NCBI RefSeq assembly: GCF_001509485.1
Contig: NZ_LLZI01000221.1
Location: 62,001 to 126,000, forward strand
DNA: 64,000 nucleotides
Direction: 5' to 3'
DNA from: Streptomyces sp. NRRL F-4489
GTDB taxonomy: Bacteria; Actinomycetota; Actinomycetes; Streptomycetales; Streptomycetaceae
This document shows, one piece after another, positions 1-8,176 of this stretch; position 1 is the first letter of the stretch, and each line of letters starts with the position of its first letter. The translations under genes were made by a program, and so were the position numbers. Below the pieces are notes generated by a model. The model was not told the origin of the DNA. It saw nothing but the letters and a program-made list of their open reading frames with translations, and searched no databases.

Positions 1-586
1 GAACGAGGCTGAGGTCGACCTCGGCGCCGACTGGGAGGAATTCGTCCTGGCCAATGCCCGACTCATGACAGTGAACCTCACCACCCTGGTCGACGGGCTG
101 GCCGCCGCCTTCGGCCGTCCCATCGACTCCTCGACCCTTGAGCCGGCGACCCTCGCCGGCTACCACTACGGGCAGCGGGTCGGCGGCGCGCAATTCCTCA
201 CCGCTCTCGCGATGCGGAACCGGGTGGCCCGAAGCCTGGCGCGGTACTTCGACGCGTACGACATCCTCCTCACGCCCACCCTGCCGGAGCTTCCACTGCC
301 TCTGGGCACCCATACCGAGGGCGCGGAGACACTGGACGGCCTCGGCTGGATCGAGCGCATCAATGACCTGTCGCCGTTCACCATGCCGTTCAACGTGGCG
401 GGCACGCCCGCGATGTCCGTACCCGTGACGGCCGACGCCGGGACGGGGCTCCCGGTCGGTATGCAGTTCGCTGCCGGATATGGCCTGGAAAGCCGGCTCT
501 TCCGCCTCGCCGGACAACTGGAACAGGCAAGTCCGTGGTCAGGCCGAACCCCCACGGTATGGGCAGGGGACCACCCAGGCCGCTGA
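1..586 (+). CDS. Amidase signature family enzyme, C-terminal part (5' end outside window)
   Basis: An open frame enters from the left edge and stops with TGA at 584-586, giving about 194 C-terminal residues. It has the usual end of amidase-signature hydrolases: a LTPTLPELP stretch, a FNVAGTPAMSVPV stretch, and GLPVGMQFAAGYG near the end. Family members hydrolyse amide bonds with a Ser-cisSer-Lys triad. That triad lies in the N-terminal part and is outside the window, so activity cannot be judged. The ATG at 65 is internal. The next gene, on the same strand, starts 53 bases downstream, so the two may be cotranscribed. The substrate is unknown. Confidence 0.85.
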   Translation, partial: NEAEVDLGADWEEFVLANARLMTVNLTTLVDGLAAAFGRPIDSSTLEPATLAGYHYGQRVGGAQFLTALAMRNRVARSLARYFDAYDILLTPTLPELPLPLGTHTEGAETLDGLGWIERINDLSPFTMPFNVAGTPAMSVPVTADAGTGLPVGMQFAAGYGLESRLFRLAGQLEQASPWSGRTPTVWAGDHPGR

Positions 587-639
587 AGAACGCTCTCTCG
601 CGCATGCGAGCGCGATCGATTGGTGAAGGAGTATCAACC

Positions 640-1575
640 ATGGTTGAGCGCATCGACGTGCGCATTCCCCTGCCCGACGGCATCGAACTGGCCGCCTGGC
701 TGTTCTTTCCCGAGAACGCCGAAAAGCCGTTGCCCGCCATCACCATGGCCCACGGTTTCGGCGGCACCCGCCATCACGGCATCGAGCACACAGCCCGCCG
801 CTTCAGCGAGGCCGGCTACGCGGTTCTCCTCCACGACCATCGCAACTTCGGCGACAGCGGCGGCACACCTCGTCAGGACATCGACCCGTACCAGCAGATC
901 GCCGACTGGCGATGGGCCATCACCTATCTCGGCACACGCAGGGAAATCGACGAACAGCGCATCGGCATCTGGGGATTCAGCTACGCCGGTGGTCACGCCC
1001 TGGTCCTCGGGGCCACCGACCGCCGTATCAAAGCCGTTTACGCCCAGGCCCCCACCATCAGCGGCTACGAGACCGGACTGCGCCGCGTCCCGCCCCACGA
1101 GGTACGCGCCCTGGAAGAGCGATTCCACCAGGACGAACGCGACCAGCTGGCCGGCAAGCCGCCCGTCTACATACCCTTCGTCGACACCGGCACGAACCAT
1201 GGCTCCCCGGCGGTCTACCCACAGCAGGGCGCCGCCGACTTCTACCTGCACCGGGCACCGGACGACACGTGGACGAACGAGGTGACCCTTCAGTCCAATC
1301 GCCGCGCCCGCGCCTACGAACCCGGTCAGTGGATCTCCCGCATCGCCCCCACCCCCCTGCTGATGCTCGTGGCCAAGGACGACGACGTCGCCCCCGCCGA
1401 CATTGCCCTCGACGGCTTCAGCCGCGCCCGCGAGCCGAAAAAGCTCGTTCTCACGGACGGTAACCACTTCTTGTCCTACACGCAGCAGTCCGAACTCTCT
1501 TCCACGGTCGCGATCGACTGGTTCGACACCCACCTCGGGAACGCCGAGAAGAACGACTCCCGGCCGGACCTGTGA
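640..1575 (+). CDS. Alpha/beta hydrolase (esterase/dienelactone hydrolase-like)
   Basis: A 311-residue cytoplasmic hydrolase. The start at ATG 640 is chosen because GAAGGA lies 9 bases upstream; a longer frame upstream lacks a ribosome site. The fold is visible as AHGFGG (oxyanion region, about residues 37-42), nucleophile Ser114 in GFSYAGG, an acidic cluster D247-D249 supplying the catalytic Asp, and His276 in GNHF. This spacing fits the YcjY-like or X-Pro-peptidase-like hydrolases that cleave small esters or amides. It follows the amidase, suggesting a joint catabolic unit for an amide or ester substrate, which is inference. Confidence 0.85.
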   Translation: MVERIDVRIPLPDGIELAAWLFFPENAEKPLPAITMAHGFGGTRHHGIEHTARRFSEAGYAVLLHDHRNFGDSGGTPRQDIDPYQQIADWRWAITYLGTRREIDEQRIGIWGFSYAGGHALVLGATDRRIKAVYAQAPTISGYETGLRRVPPHEVRALEERFHQDERDQLAGKPPVYIPFVDTGTNHGSPAVYPQQGAADFYLHRAPDDTWTNEVTLQSNRRARAYEPGQWISRIAPTPLLMLVAKDDDVAPADIALDGFSRAREPKKLVLTDGNHFLSYTQQSELSSTVAIDWFDTHLGNAEKNDSRPDL

Positions 1576-1628
1576 CCCCGTTTCGCGCTGGCAGGACCCT
1601 GGATGGGTCACTTCGTCGCAGCTCAGTG

Positions 1629-1659
1629 GCCCGAGCCGCGCGCCCTGCCGTCCTCGGGC
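1629..1659. terminator. Hairpin between convergent genes
   Basis: GCCCGAG (1629-1635) pairs perfectly with CTCGGGC (1653-1659) across a 17-base loop. It lies between the hydrolase ending at 1575 and the convergent gene ending at 1660. There is no T tract, as is common for actinomycete terminators. It could serve both directions. Confidence 0.4.
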
Positions 1660-2223
1660 TCAGCCGGACGCGTCGGCTTTCCGGCGCCACTCCACCTCGT
1701 CGGGGGTCATCAACGCGCCGATGCTGTACACATCGCCGATCCGCAGATTGTCCGGTGTCGAATACTCCCCGTGAGCGGCGATCGTCGTGACGGAAACGAG
1801 GGAATCCGGCTGCCAATAGGTGCGGTAGTACGGCGAGTTGGCCCGTGCTTCGGGGACTTCCACCAGTGGCGTACCGCGCTTGAGCAGCAACCGCTGGAGT
1901 TTGTCGAAGCGCAGCCGGCGGGCGAACCGGCCGTACCGGTCGCGGATCTCCGCATTGACCTGCGCTCCGCATCGGCCGTGGGCCAGGCGGTGCACCTGCA
2001 GTGTGAAATGGTGGCCGGTCCACGGCTGTCCCGAATCTTCCCGAGACCAGAAGAATTCCGCCAACCCGTAATCGCGCCACATATCGCTTGGATCAAAGGA
2101 GTTCTCGGCGAATTCCGGCCCCAGGACGCCGGTGACCTGATCGGGACTGTCCGTCGGCCGGGCACCGAGAACCGTACCGGAGGACACCACATCGACATAG
2201 AACGCGAGGGAATAGGGAGTCAA
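1660..2223 (-). CDS. Hypothetical protein, 187 aa
   Basis: I do not recognise this family with confidence. The protein is soluble, acidic to neutral, without signal peptide or membrane segment. A WRDYGLAEFFWSRE segment and a HHFTLQVHRLAHG segment look structured, and the end is well conserved in style (YWQPDSLVSVTTIA). The start is TTG at 2223, preceded by AGGAACGG at good spacing; no ATG or GTG fits better. It lies 46 bases downstream of the CPBP protease gene on the same strand and is probably cotranscribed. Small lone proteins of this size in Streptomyces are sometimes immunity proteins for secreted toxins, but no toxin gene is adjacent, so that is only a possibility. Confidence 0.65.
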   Translation of the reverse strand: MTPYSLAFYVDVVSSGTVLGARPTDSPDQVTGVLGPEFAENSFDPSDMWRDYGLAEFFWSREDSGQPWTGHHFTLQVHRLAHGRCGAQVNAEIRDRYGRFARRLRFDKLQRLLLKRGTPLVEVPEARANSPYYRTYWQPDSLVSVTTIAAHGEYSTPDNLRIGDVYSIGALMTPDEVEWRRKADASG

Positions 2224-2269
2224 TTACCGTTCCTGAGGCTTCTTGCTCTTGAGTGGGACGCTGATGACT

Positions 2270-3277
2270 TTACTGTTCGGTACGGCTCCGAACGGCACGG
2301 TGGGGCGTGAGGGGGCTGTGGTTCCGGGCGGCCGGCTCTTCTGCGGGGTGAGCACCGAGGGGGGCGGGCGCCGGGTGGTTGGGCGGGAGGCGGAGGCGGC
2401 CGGTCAGGGCCAGGAAGGCGACCAGGGCGGCGAGCGTGATCCAGCCGGGCCAGCCGGTGAGGCCCATCCGCAGCGGGTCCAGCGGAGCGTTGGGGTCGGC
2501 GAATGCCTTGACCATGCCGACGCTCGCGGTGCTGACGAAGGCGTGGGCCAGGACGGCGGGGAGCACCGAGCCCGAACGCAGTCGCAGCCAGGTGAAGACC
2601 GGCAGGATCAGCGTGCAGCTGATCACCATCGCGGGCACCGAGACGTACCACGGCCGGCCCGGGTACTGGCCGCCCATCAGCAGGGTGGGCAGGTGCCAGA
2701 GGGCGAAGGCGGCGCCGGTGAGGAGGTAGGCCGTCACCAGCCGGCGGCCATGCCCGGCCCGGGCCAGGCGCGGGAACAGGTAGCCCTGCCAGCCCAGTTC
2801 CTCGCCGAAGAAGAGGGGGAGGGAGGTCAGGAGGCTGAGGAGCGTTCCGGTTGCCCAGCTGACCGTCGAGGGCCAACTGAGGTCGCCCAGTGGGTAGTTC
2901 CCGGTGGCGCTGCCGAGAGCGAGGGCGGCCATCGTCAGAGCCGCGGGGACGGCGAGCCCCACCAGGCACGCGCGCACGCCGCGCCCCCAGGGCCGGGGCC
3001 AGCGGAGGGCCAGCACGTCCCGCACCCGGCCGCCCGGTTCGACGAAACGGATCACCAGGAGCGCGGCCAGGGCGGGCGCGAACATCGCGGCGGCGATGCA
3101 GACTTCCGCCAGCGCACCGGTCTCCTCGCGGGCGTCACCGCGCCGGAAGCCGCCGATCAGCAGCGGTGACATCGCCAGCCACATGCCCAGGCAGGCCAGC
3201 GCCAGGAACAGCACCGGCCCGCGCCGCCGTGTGGCCGCCTGCGAGGACGATTGCGAGAAGGGTTGCGAGTACGTCAT
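2270..3277 (-). CDS. CPBP family intramembrane metalloprotease (CAAX protease-like)
   Basis: A 335-residue polytopic membrane protein with a Ser/Gln-rich N terminus before the first helix (residues 21-42). It carries the three CPBP motifs: E159-E160 with a following Arg170 in the EELGWQGYLFPR segment, His195 in FALWHLP, and His245 in LAHAFVS. These residues bind zinc or form the active site in Rce1-like proteases. The C terminus is a Pro-rich basic cytoplasmic tail. Bacterial members process peptides such as bacteriocins or prenylated proteins, or serve in self-immunity. The target here is unknown. The hypothetical gene 46 bases downstream is probably in the same transcript. Confidence 0.88.
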   Translation of the reverse strand: MTYSQPFSQSSSQAATRRRGPVLFLALACLGMWLAMSPLLIGGFRRGDAREETGALAEVCIAAAMFAPALAALLVIRFVEPGGRVRDVLALRWPRPWGRGVRACLVGLAVPAALTMAALALGSATGNYPLGDLSWPSTVSWATGTLLSLLTSLPLFFGEELGWQGYLFPRLARAGHGRRLVTAYLLTGAAFALWHLPTLLMGGQYPGRPWYVSVPAMVISCTLILPVFTWLRLRSGSVLPAVLAHAFVSTASVGMVKAFADPNAPLDPLRMGLTGWPGWITLAALVAFLALTGRLRLPPNHPAPAPLGAHPAEEPAARNHSPLTPHRAVRSRTEQ

Positions 3278-3454
3278 GGAGCGACGCTATGGATGCCTTG
3301 GGGGGAGGGAGAATCCCGCCGACCCCACGGCCTTTCCTGCTGGGATCCGGAGGGCCGGGCTGGGGGTAGCCCCCGGGCCACCGGCCCCCAGGCCCCCGGC
3401 CCCAGCACCGTCGCGTGCCTGCGGCAGCCGATGGGGGACGAGGGCGGGTGGCGG

Positions 3455-3853
3455 TCAGGAGGCCGGCGGGATCACGGCCCATGCCTCGACCTCGGCGCGG
3501 AAGGCCGGGTTGACCAGGCCGGCGACCTGCACCAGTGAACAGGCGGGCGGACGCGCGGCGTTCTGATGCTCGTCGCGGACCCGCCGGAAGGTGTCCAGGT
3601 CCGCGAGATCGGTCAGAAAGACGGTCAGCTTCACCACATGGTCGAGGCCGGAACCGGCGGCCTTGAGGGCGGTGTCGAGGTTCGCGTAGATCTGGCGTAT
3701 CTGGGCTTCGGAATCCCCCTCGCCGACCAGCCGGCCCGCCGCGTCCACCGGGACCTGTCCGGAGACCACGACCATCGGCCCGGAGAAGGCCACCGCGTGG
3801 CTGTAGCCGTTGACCGGCGGTGCGCCGTCCGGCCGGACGATGTGTTCCGTCAT
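3455..3853 (-). CDS. ridA: RidA/YjgF family enamine/imine deaminase
   Basis: 132 residues, the usual RidA length. RidA hydrolyses reactive enamine/imine intermediates, such as those made by PLP dehydratases, to ketoacids and ammonia. Visible signatures are the SGQVPVDAAG strand near residues 31-40, a central helix with NLDTALKAAGSGLDHVVKL, and the C-terminal RAEVEAWAV strand, which carries the conserved arginine-containing region. The start at 3853 follows GAGGGA in AGAGGGAACGACAGAC. It sits 41 bases downstream of the MFS transporter on the same strand, so they are probably one transcript. This family includes many diverged paralogues whose substrates differ. Confidence 0.85.
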   Translation of the reverse strand: MTEHIVRPDGAPPVNGYSHAVAFSGPMVVVSGQVPVDAAGRLVGEGDSEAQIRQIYANLDTALKAAGSGLDHVVKLTVFLTDLADLDTFRRVRDEHQNAARPPACSLVQVAGLVNPAFRAEVEAWAVIPPAS

Positions 3854-3894
3854 GTCTGTCGTTCCCTCGTCTGTTTCGTGCCTCGTCATCGGTC

Positions 3895-5160
3895 TCAACG
3901 TCGCGCACCCGCCTCGGAGTTCCCGCTGCGCAGGACGCCGGCCGTGGCGGCGGCGACCACGCAGCACGCCACCGGGAGGAAGAGGGCGAGGTTGAGCGGT
4001 ACGGCCTCGGTCAGTGGTCCGATGACGGCGGGGCCGGCGAGCATGCCGAGGTAGCCGAGGCCGGCGACCCGGGAGACGTTGGCGCCGGCGCGGTCCGGGT
4101 CGAAGTGGCCCGCTGCGCTGAAGAGTTGCGGTACGCAGCCGGACAGACCGGCGCCGAACACCGCCCAGCCGGCCAGGGCCAGCGGCACCCAGGGGGAGAC
4201 GGCCGCCGCGGCCAGTCCGGTGGCGGCCGCGGCGGCACCCCAGCGGAGGAGGGCGACCGGGCCGAAGCGGCCGGCCGCCCGGTCGGCCAGCAGGCGGCCG
4301 AGGGTCATGGCGGTGGCGAAGGCCCCGTAGGCGAGCGCGGCGGTGGCGGCGGGCGCGTCCAGGACGGTACGGAGGTGCAGCACGCTCCAGTCGTTGGCCA
4401 CACCCTCGCAGAGCATGATCATCAGAGCCAGGCCGGCCAGTACCCAGATGTGGCGGGGAGTGGTGCGACGGCCGGGAGCGGTGGAGGGAGTAGCGGCTTC
4501 CGGGCCGGCCGGCCCGGTGGCGTCGGTGTCCCGTTCGGCGGCCGGCAGCAGCGCGGGCGCGGCGAGCCCGGTGACCACCAGGCCGAGGAGGGCGGCCGCC
4601 CCGAGGGTCGTCGCCGGCTGCCACCCGAGGGCAAGGGTGCGGGCGCCCACCAGGGAGGCGAGCACGCCGCCCAGGGAGAAGGTGGCGTGGAAGGCCGACA
4701 TGACGGGGCGTCGGTAGCCGCGCTCCACCTGGACGGCGTGGGCGTTCATGCTGACGTCCAGACAGCCGTTGCCGAGGCCGAGCAGCAGCAGGGCCGCGCC
4801 CAGGGTCCAGGCGTTTCCGGCCAGGCCGGGCAGGATCAGGGTGAGGCCGCACAGCGCGGCGCTGCCCGGGACGACGACGCGGGCGCCGAAACGGTCGGTG
4901 AGCGGCCCGACGAGCTGCATCCCGGCGAAGGCCCCCGCGCCGAGCAGCAGCAGAAGCCAGCCGAGCACCGCATGGCCGATGCCGACCCGGTGCTCGACAC
5001 CCGGGATATGGACGATCCACATCCCCATCAGGAAGCCGTTGAGGGCGAAGTAGGCGAAGGTGGCGACCCGCCCCGCCCGCAGGCGTCGCCCCGGCCCGGA
5101 CGCCCTCCGACCCGTTACCGCCGTGTCCGACTCCCCGGCCGCCCGCATCATTCTCTCCAT
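3895..5160 (-). CDS. Major facilitator superfamily transporter
   Basis: 421 residues with about 12 hydrophobic segments in two halves split by a soluble loop near residues 210-235 rich in Thr, Ala and Pro. The A-like loop GPLTDRFGARVV (about 84-95) between helices 2 and 3 and the second-half counterpart LADRAAGRFGPVALL are visible. GNGCLDVSMNAHAV resembles the YbjJ-type MFS branch. The gene is transcribed away from the DeoR gene across a 57-base AT-richer gap, so DeoR is the likely controller and the substrate may be a sugar or sugar-like compound. That link is inferred from position only. Confidence 0.85.
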   Translation of the reverse strand: MERMMRAAGESDTAVTGRRASGPGRRLRAGRVATFAYFALNGFLMGMWIVHIPGVEHRVGIGHAVLGWLLLLLGAGAFAGMQLVGPLTDRFGARVVVPGSAALCGLTLILPGLAGNAWTLGAALLLLGLGNGCLDVSMNAHAVQVERGYRRPVMSAFHATFSLGGVLASLVGARTLALGWQPATTLGAAALLGLVVTGLAAPALLPAAERDTDATGPAGPEAATPSTAPGRRTTPRHIWVLAGLALMIMLCEGVANDWSVLHLRTVLDAPAATAALAYGAFATAMTLGRLLADRAAGRFGPVALLRWGAAAAATGLAAAAVSPWVPLALAGWAVFGAGLSGCVPQLFSAAGHFDPDRAGANVSRVAGLGYLGMLAGPAVIGPLTEAVPLNLALFLPVACCVVAAATAGVLRSGNSEAGARR

Positions 5161-5217
5161 GCGGCGACCATAACGAACAAGGATTGGTTTCGAAAGCTTG
5201 CGTAATGAACACTACGG
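5161..5217. promoter_or_regulatory. Divergent MFS/DeoR promoter region with a TTTCGAAA palindrome
   Basis: This short gap is richer in A/T than its surroundings. It holds TTTCGAAA (5188-5195) fused to AAGCTT, short self-complementary elements resembling the TTTCG-type half sites of DeoR/GlpR operators. It must contain both divergent promoters, so the DeoR protein encoded next door could repress both genes. Assignment is by position and motif resemblance only. Confidence 0.35.
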
Positions 5218-5988
5218 ATGTTCAATTCGGGCATGGCTGATAGTGAACGACTGCGGCGGATCACCGAGGCGGTACGGGAGGCGGGGCGCATCGGTGTCGC
5301 GGAACTCGCCGGACTCACCGGCGCCTCGGAGATGACCATCCGCCGCGACCTGGAGGCGCTGGCCGCCCAGGGCGTCCTGGAGCGCTACCGCGGCGGCGCC
5401 CGCAGCCTGCTGCTGCGCGGTACGGAACCGCCCTTCGCGCTGCGCGCCCAGGAGGGGCTGGAGGCCAAGCGGCGCATCGCCGCCGAGGTCGCCGGGCTGA
5501 TCGCCGACGGCGAGTCCGTCGTCCTGGACAGCGGCACCACCTGTCTGGAAGTGGCCCGCGCGCTGGCGCACCGCCGGCTGACCGTCATGCCGCTGTCGCT
5601 GCACGCGGTCAACGCCCTCACCGGCGGCCCGCACCTCACCCTCCTCGTACCGGGCGGCCGGCCCCGCCCCGGGGAGCTCGCGCTGACCGGGCCGCTGACC
5701 GAGGCGTCCCTGTCCGCGCTGCGCTTCGACACCGCCGTCATCGGCTGCTGCGGGCTCACCGCCGAGGACGGCCTGACCGCCTTCGACCTGGACGACGCCG
5801 CCGTCAAGCGCACCGCGATCGGCTGCGCCCGCCGCGTCATCGCGGTCGCCGAGGCGGGCAAGCTCTCCCGCACGGCCCTGGCCCATGTCGCCCCCGCCTC
5901 CGCCCTGCACGCCGTCGTCACCGACGCGGCCCCGGACGAGCGCACTGAGCGGCTGACCGCGGCCGGCGCCGCCGTACGGACGGTGTGA
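5218..5988 (+). CDS. DeoR/GlpR family transcriptional regulator
   Basis: About 256 residues, standard for the family. The N-terminal winged helix has the typical RIGVAELAGLTGASEMTIRRDLEALAAQG helix-turn-helix region (within residues 20-55). The C-terminal DeoRC sugar-phosphate-binding domain shows VVLDSGTTCLEVA and, near the end, a KLSRTALAHVAP stretch. Members repress sugar-uptake and catabolic genes until a phosphorylated intermediate binds. ATG 5218 has no clear ribosome site; ATG 5233 is an alternative start, and the mRNA may be nearly leaderless. It overlaps the HAD gene by GTGA and faces the MFS/RidA operon. Confidence 0.9.
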   Translation: MFNSGMADSERLRRITEAVREAGRIGVAELAGLTGASEMTIRRDLEALAAQGVLERYRGGARSLLLRGTEPPFALRAQEGLEAKRRIAAEVAGLIADGESVVLDSGTTCLEVARALAHRRLTVMPLSLHAVNALTGGPHLTLLVPGGRPRPGELALTGPLTEASLSALRFDTAVIGCCGLTAEDGLTAFDLDDAAVKRTAIGCARRVIAVAEAGKLSRTALAHVAPASALHAVVTDAAPDERTERLTAAGAAVRTV

Positions 5989-6623
5989 CGATGCGCCGGC
6001 CCGCAGCCGCCCCGACGCCCGGCGGCACCGTCCTCTTCGACCTCTTCGGCGTCCTCGCCCGCCACCAGTCGCCCGCCGGCCGGCAGCGCCTCGTTCGCGC
6101 GGTCGGCGGTCAGGAAAGCGGCTTCTGGGACGCCTATTGGGCGCTCCGCCCGCCCTACGACCGCGGTGAGAGCGACGGCCCGGCCTACTGGCGCCAGGTG
6201 GCCGCCCGTATGGGCATACGCCTGGACGACGCCCGTATCGCGGAGCTGATCGCCGCCGACATCGAGAGCTGGAGCGCGGTGGACGGCGCCATGGTGGCGC
6301 TGGTCGGGGAGTTGGCGGCCCGGGGGACGACGCTCGGCCTGCTCTCCAACATTCCCGAGGAACTGGCCCGCCACTACGAGGGCCGGCACGCCTGGCTCGG
6401 CCACTTCCGGGTCCGGGCCTTCTCCTGCCGCATCGGGCACGCCAAGCCCGAACCGGCCGCCTACCGCTGGTGCCAGGAGGCGCTGCCCGGCCCGCCGGAG
6501 AACGTCCTGTTCGTCGACGACCGCCCGGAGAACGTCCGGGCCGCCGAAGCGGTCGGTATGCGCGGCCATCACTTCACCGGCGAGGAGCGGCTGCGGGCCG
6601 TTCTCGCCGGCTGGGGCGGCTGA
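5985..6623 (+). CDS. HAD family hydrolase (subfamily IA)
   Basis: 212 residues. The GTG start at 5985 overlaps the TGA of the DeoR gene (GTGA), implying translational coupling; ATG 5991 is an alternative. HAD motifs are clear: motif I FDLFGVL with the nucleophile Asp (the second Asp is replaced by Phe, DLFGV, as in several HAD-IA enzymes), motif II LLSNIP, the conserved Lys in HAKPEP, and motif III FVDDRPENV. An alpha-helical cap lies between motifs I and II. It probably dephosphorylates a small metabolite, perhaps the sugar phosphate sensed by the DeoR protein, which is inference. Confidence 0.88.
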   Translation: MTMRRPAAAPTPGGTVLFDLFGVLARHQSPAGRQRLVRAVGGQESGFWDAYWALRPPYDRGESDGPAYWRQVAARMGIRLDDARIAELIAADIESWSAVDGAMVALVGELAARGTTLGLLSNIPEELARHYEGRHAWLGHFRVRAFSCRIGHAKPEPAAYRWCQEALPGPPENVLFVDDRPENVRAAEAVGMRGHHFTGEERLRAVLAGWGG

Positions 6624-7125
6624 CTGCCGCTGCCCTACGGGGCGTGGCGGGCGGACGGATCCCGTGCGGACGGCCGGGCGAATGATCGTGCGGGCGGGCG
6701 TTGTCAGTGGGGCGTGCCACGATCGGAAACGAGCCGCGGAGTGCGGGCATCGGCCGGGACCGGCCCGCGCCTCGCCGCCAGCCTGTCCGTCCGTCCGCCC
6801 GCTCGCGCGCTCGCTCGTGAAGGGAGCGTTCCATGACCGGCAACTCCCGCTCCGCCGTCCGTCGAGCGTTGGGGCTCGCGCGGCCCGGCCACGGCCATCG
6901 CCACGACGTTCCCCAGGGCCACCGCCACGGTCGGCGCCACTCGGTGAGCGCTGCCCTCCACCGAATAGCACTCCGCGGCGGGGACTGTGGCCGGGCCCAC
7001 GCGCACCCCTCCGTAAAACACGTCAGAAGATGGCAGGTTTCCGCAGCAGGATCGCAGCCGTCACCCCGCAGCAGCCGGGCCGTGGCAGGTGGCCCACAGG
7101 CCGCCGCGGAGACGGAAGGACGCAG
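6624..7125. other. Intergenic stretch of about 500 bases with a degenerate RecA-NDp/PafBC-like element
   Basis: No convincing gene. A possible 103-codon frame starts at ATG 6833 behind GAAGGGA and is His/Arg-rich (GHGHRHD, GHRHGRRH), but it has biased, low-complexity composition, overlaps the SDR start, and an antisense frame over the same DNA is equally plausible. At 6701-6709 there is TTGTCAGTG followed after 8 bases by CACGAT, close to the actinobacterial TTGTCRGTG-N8-TANNNT damage-promoter pattern but off at the first -10 base. Confidence 0.4.
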
Positions 7126-8064
7126 ATGGACACAGTACCTATGACGCAGATGGACGCGGCACTCACGGGGAAGGTCGCGCTCGTCGCCGGAGCGACGCGC
7201 GGTGCCGGCCGGGGCATCGCGGTCGAGCTCGGCGCCGCCGGGGCCACCGTGTACGTCACCGGCCGCAGCACGCGCGCACGGCGCTCGGAGTACGACCGCC
7301 CCGAGACCATCGAGGACACCGCGGAGCTGGTGACCGAGGCGGGCGGGCGCGGTATCGCCGTACCCACCGACCACCTCGTTCCCGACCAGGTCCGCGCCCT
7401 GGTGGACCGGATCGCCGCCGAAGAGGGCCGGCTCGATCTGCTGGTCAACGACATCTGGGGCGGCGAGCACCTCTTCGCCTGGGACACCCCCGTATGGGAG
7501 CACGATCTCGACAAGGGCCTGCGCCTGCTCCGCCTCGCCGTGGAGACCCATGCCATCACCAGCCACCACGCGCTGCCGCTCCTCCTACGCAATCCGGGCG
7601 GACTGGTGGTCGAAATGACCGACGGGACCGCGGAGTACAACCGCGAGACGTACCGGAACTCCTTCTTCTACGACCTGGCCAAGACGGCCGTGCTCCGGAT
7701 GGCCTTCAGCCTGGGCCACGAACTCGGCTCCCGCGGCGGCACGGCGGTGGCGCTCACGCCGGGCTGGATGCGTTCGGAGATGATGCTCGACCACTTCGGG
7801 GTGACCGAGGAGACCTGGCGCGACGCGCTGGCGGGCGAACCGCACTTCGGTATATCCGAGACCCCGCGCTACGTCGGCCGCGCGGTCGCCGCGCTGGCGG
7901 GCGATCCCGAGGTGCGCCGCTGGAACGGCCAGTCGCTCTCCAGCGGACAGCTCGCGCGGATCTACGGGTTCACCGACCTCGACGGCAGCCGCCCCGATGC
8001 CTGGCGGTACCTCCGCGAGATCCAGGACGCCGGCAAGCCGGCCGCGCCCGAGGGATATCGCTGA
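7126..8064 (+). CDS. Short-chain dehydrogenase/reductase (SDR) family oxidoreductase
   Basis: 312 residues, NAD(P)-dependent. The start at ATG 7126 follows GGAAGGA by 5 bases. The Rossmann nucleotide site is AGATRGAGRG (residues 21-30) and the catalytic pair is Y182-x3-K186 in FYDLAKTAV. The region where SDRs have their catalytic Ser reads EMTDGTAEY, so Ser appears replaced or shifted. VNDIWGGEHLF after strand 4 replaces the usual NNAG, a pattern seen in DHRS1-like SDRs. The long C terminus beyond residue 240 is typical of that branch. Substrate unknown. It is followed by the convergent LysR gene. Confidence 0.87.
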   Translation: MDTVPMTQMDAALTGKVALVAGATRGAGRGIAVELGAAGATVYVTGRSTRARRSEYDRPETIEDTAELVTEAGGRGIAVPTDHLVPDQVRALVDRIAAEEGRLDLLVNDIWGGEHLFAWDTPVWEHDLDKGLRLLRLAVETHAITSHHALPLLLRNPGGLVVEMTDGTAEYNRETYRNSFFYDLAKTAVLRMAFSLGHELGSRGGTAVALTPGWMRSEMMLDHFGVTEETWRDALAGEPHFGISETPRYVGRAVAALAGDPEVRRWNGQSLSSGQLARIYGFTDLDGSRPDAWRYLREIQDAGKPAAPEGYR

Positions 8065-8176
8065 CCCGGCTCCTCGCCGGTGCCGCGGTCGGGGCGGACG
8101 AGGCGAGCGCCCCGGGGCCGTGCCGCGGTGCCCGTAACGGGCCGACGGCTACCGGGGCGGGCCGGACGGCGGACGG

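Noticed and set aside
6833..7144. 103-codon plus-strand frame with His-rich N terminus
   Set aside because: It has a plausible ribosome site but overlaps the SDR start, has no recognised family, and an opposing frame of similar quality exists. Kept as uncertain only in the intergenic note.
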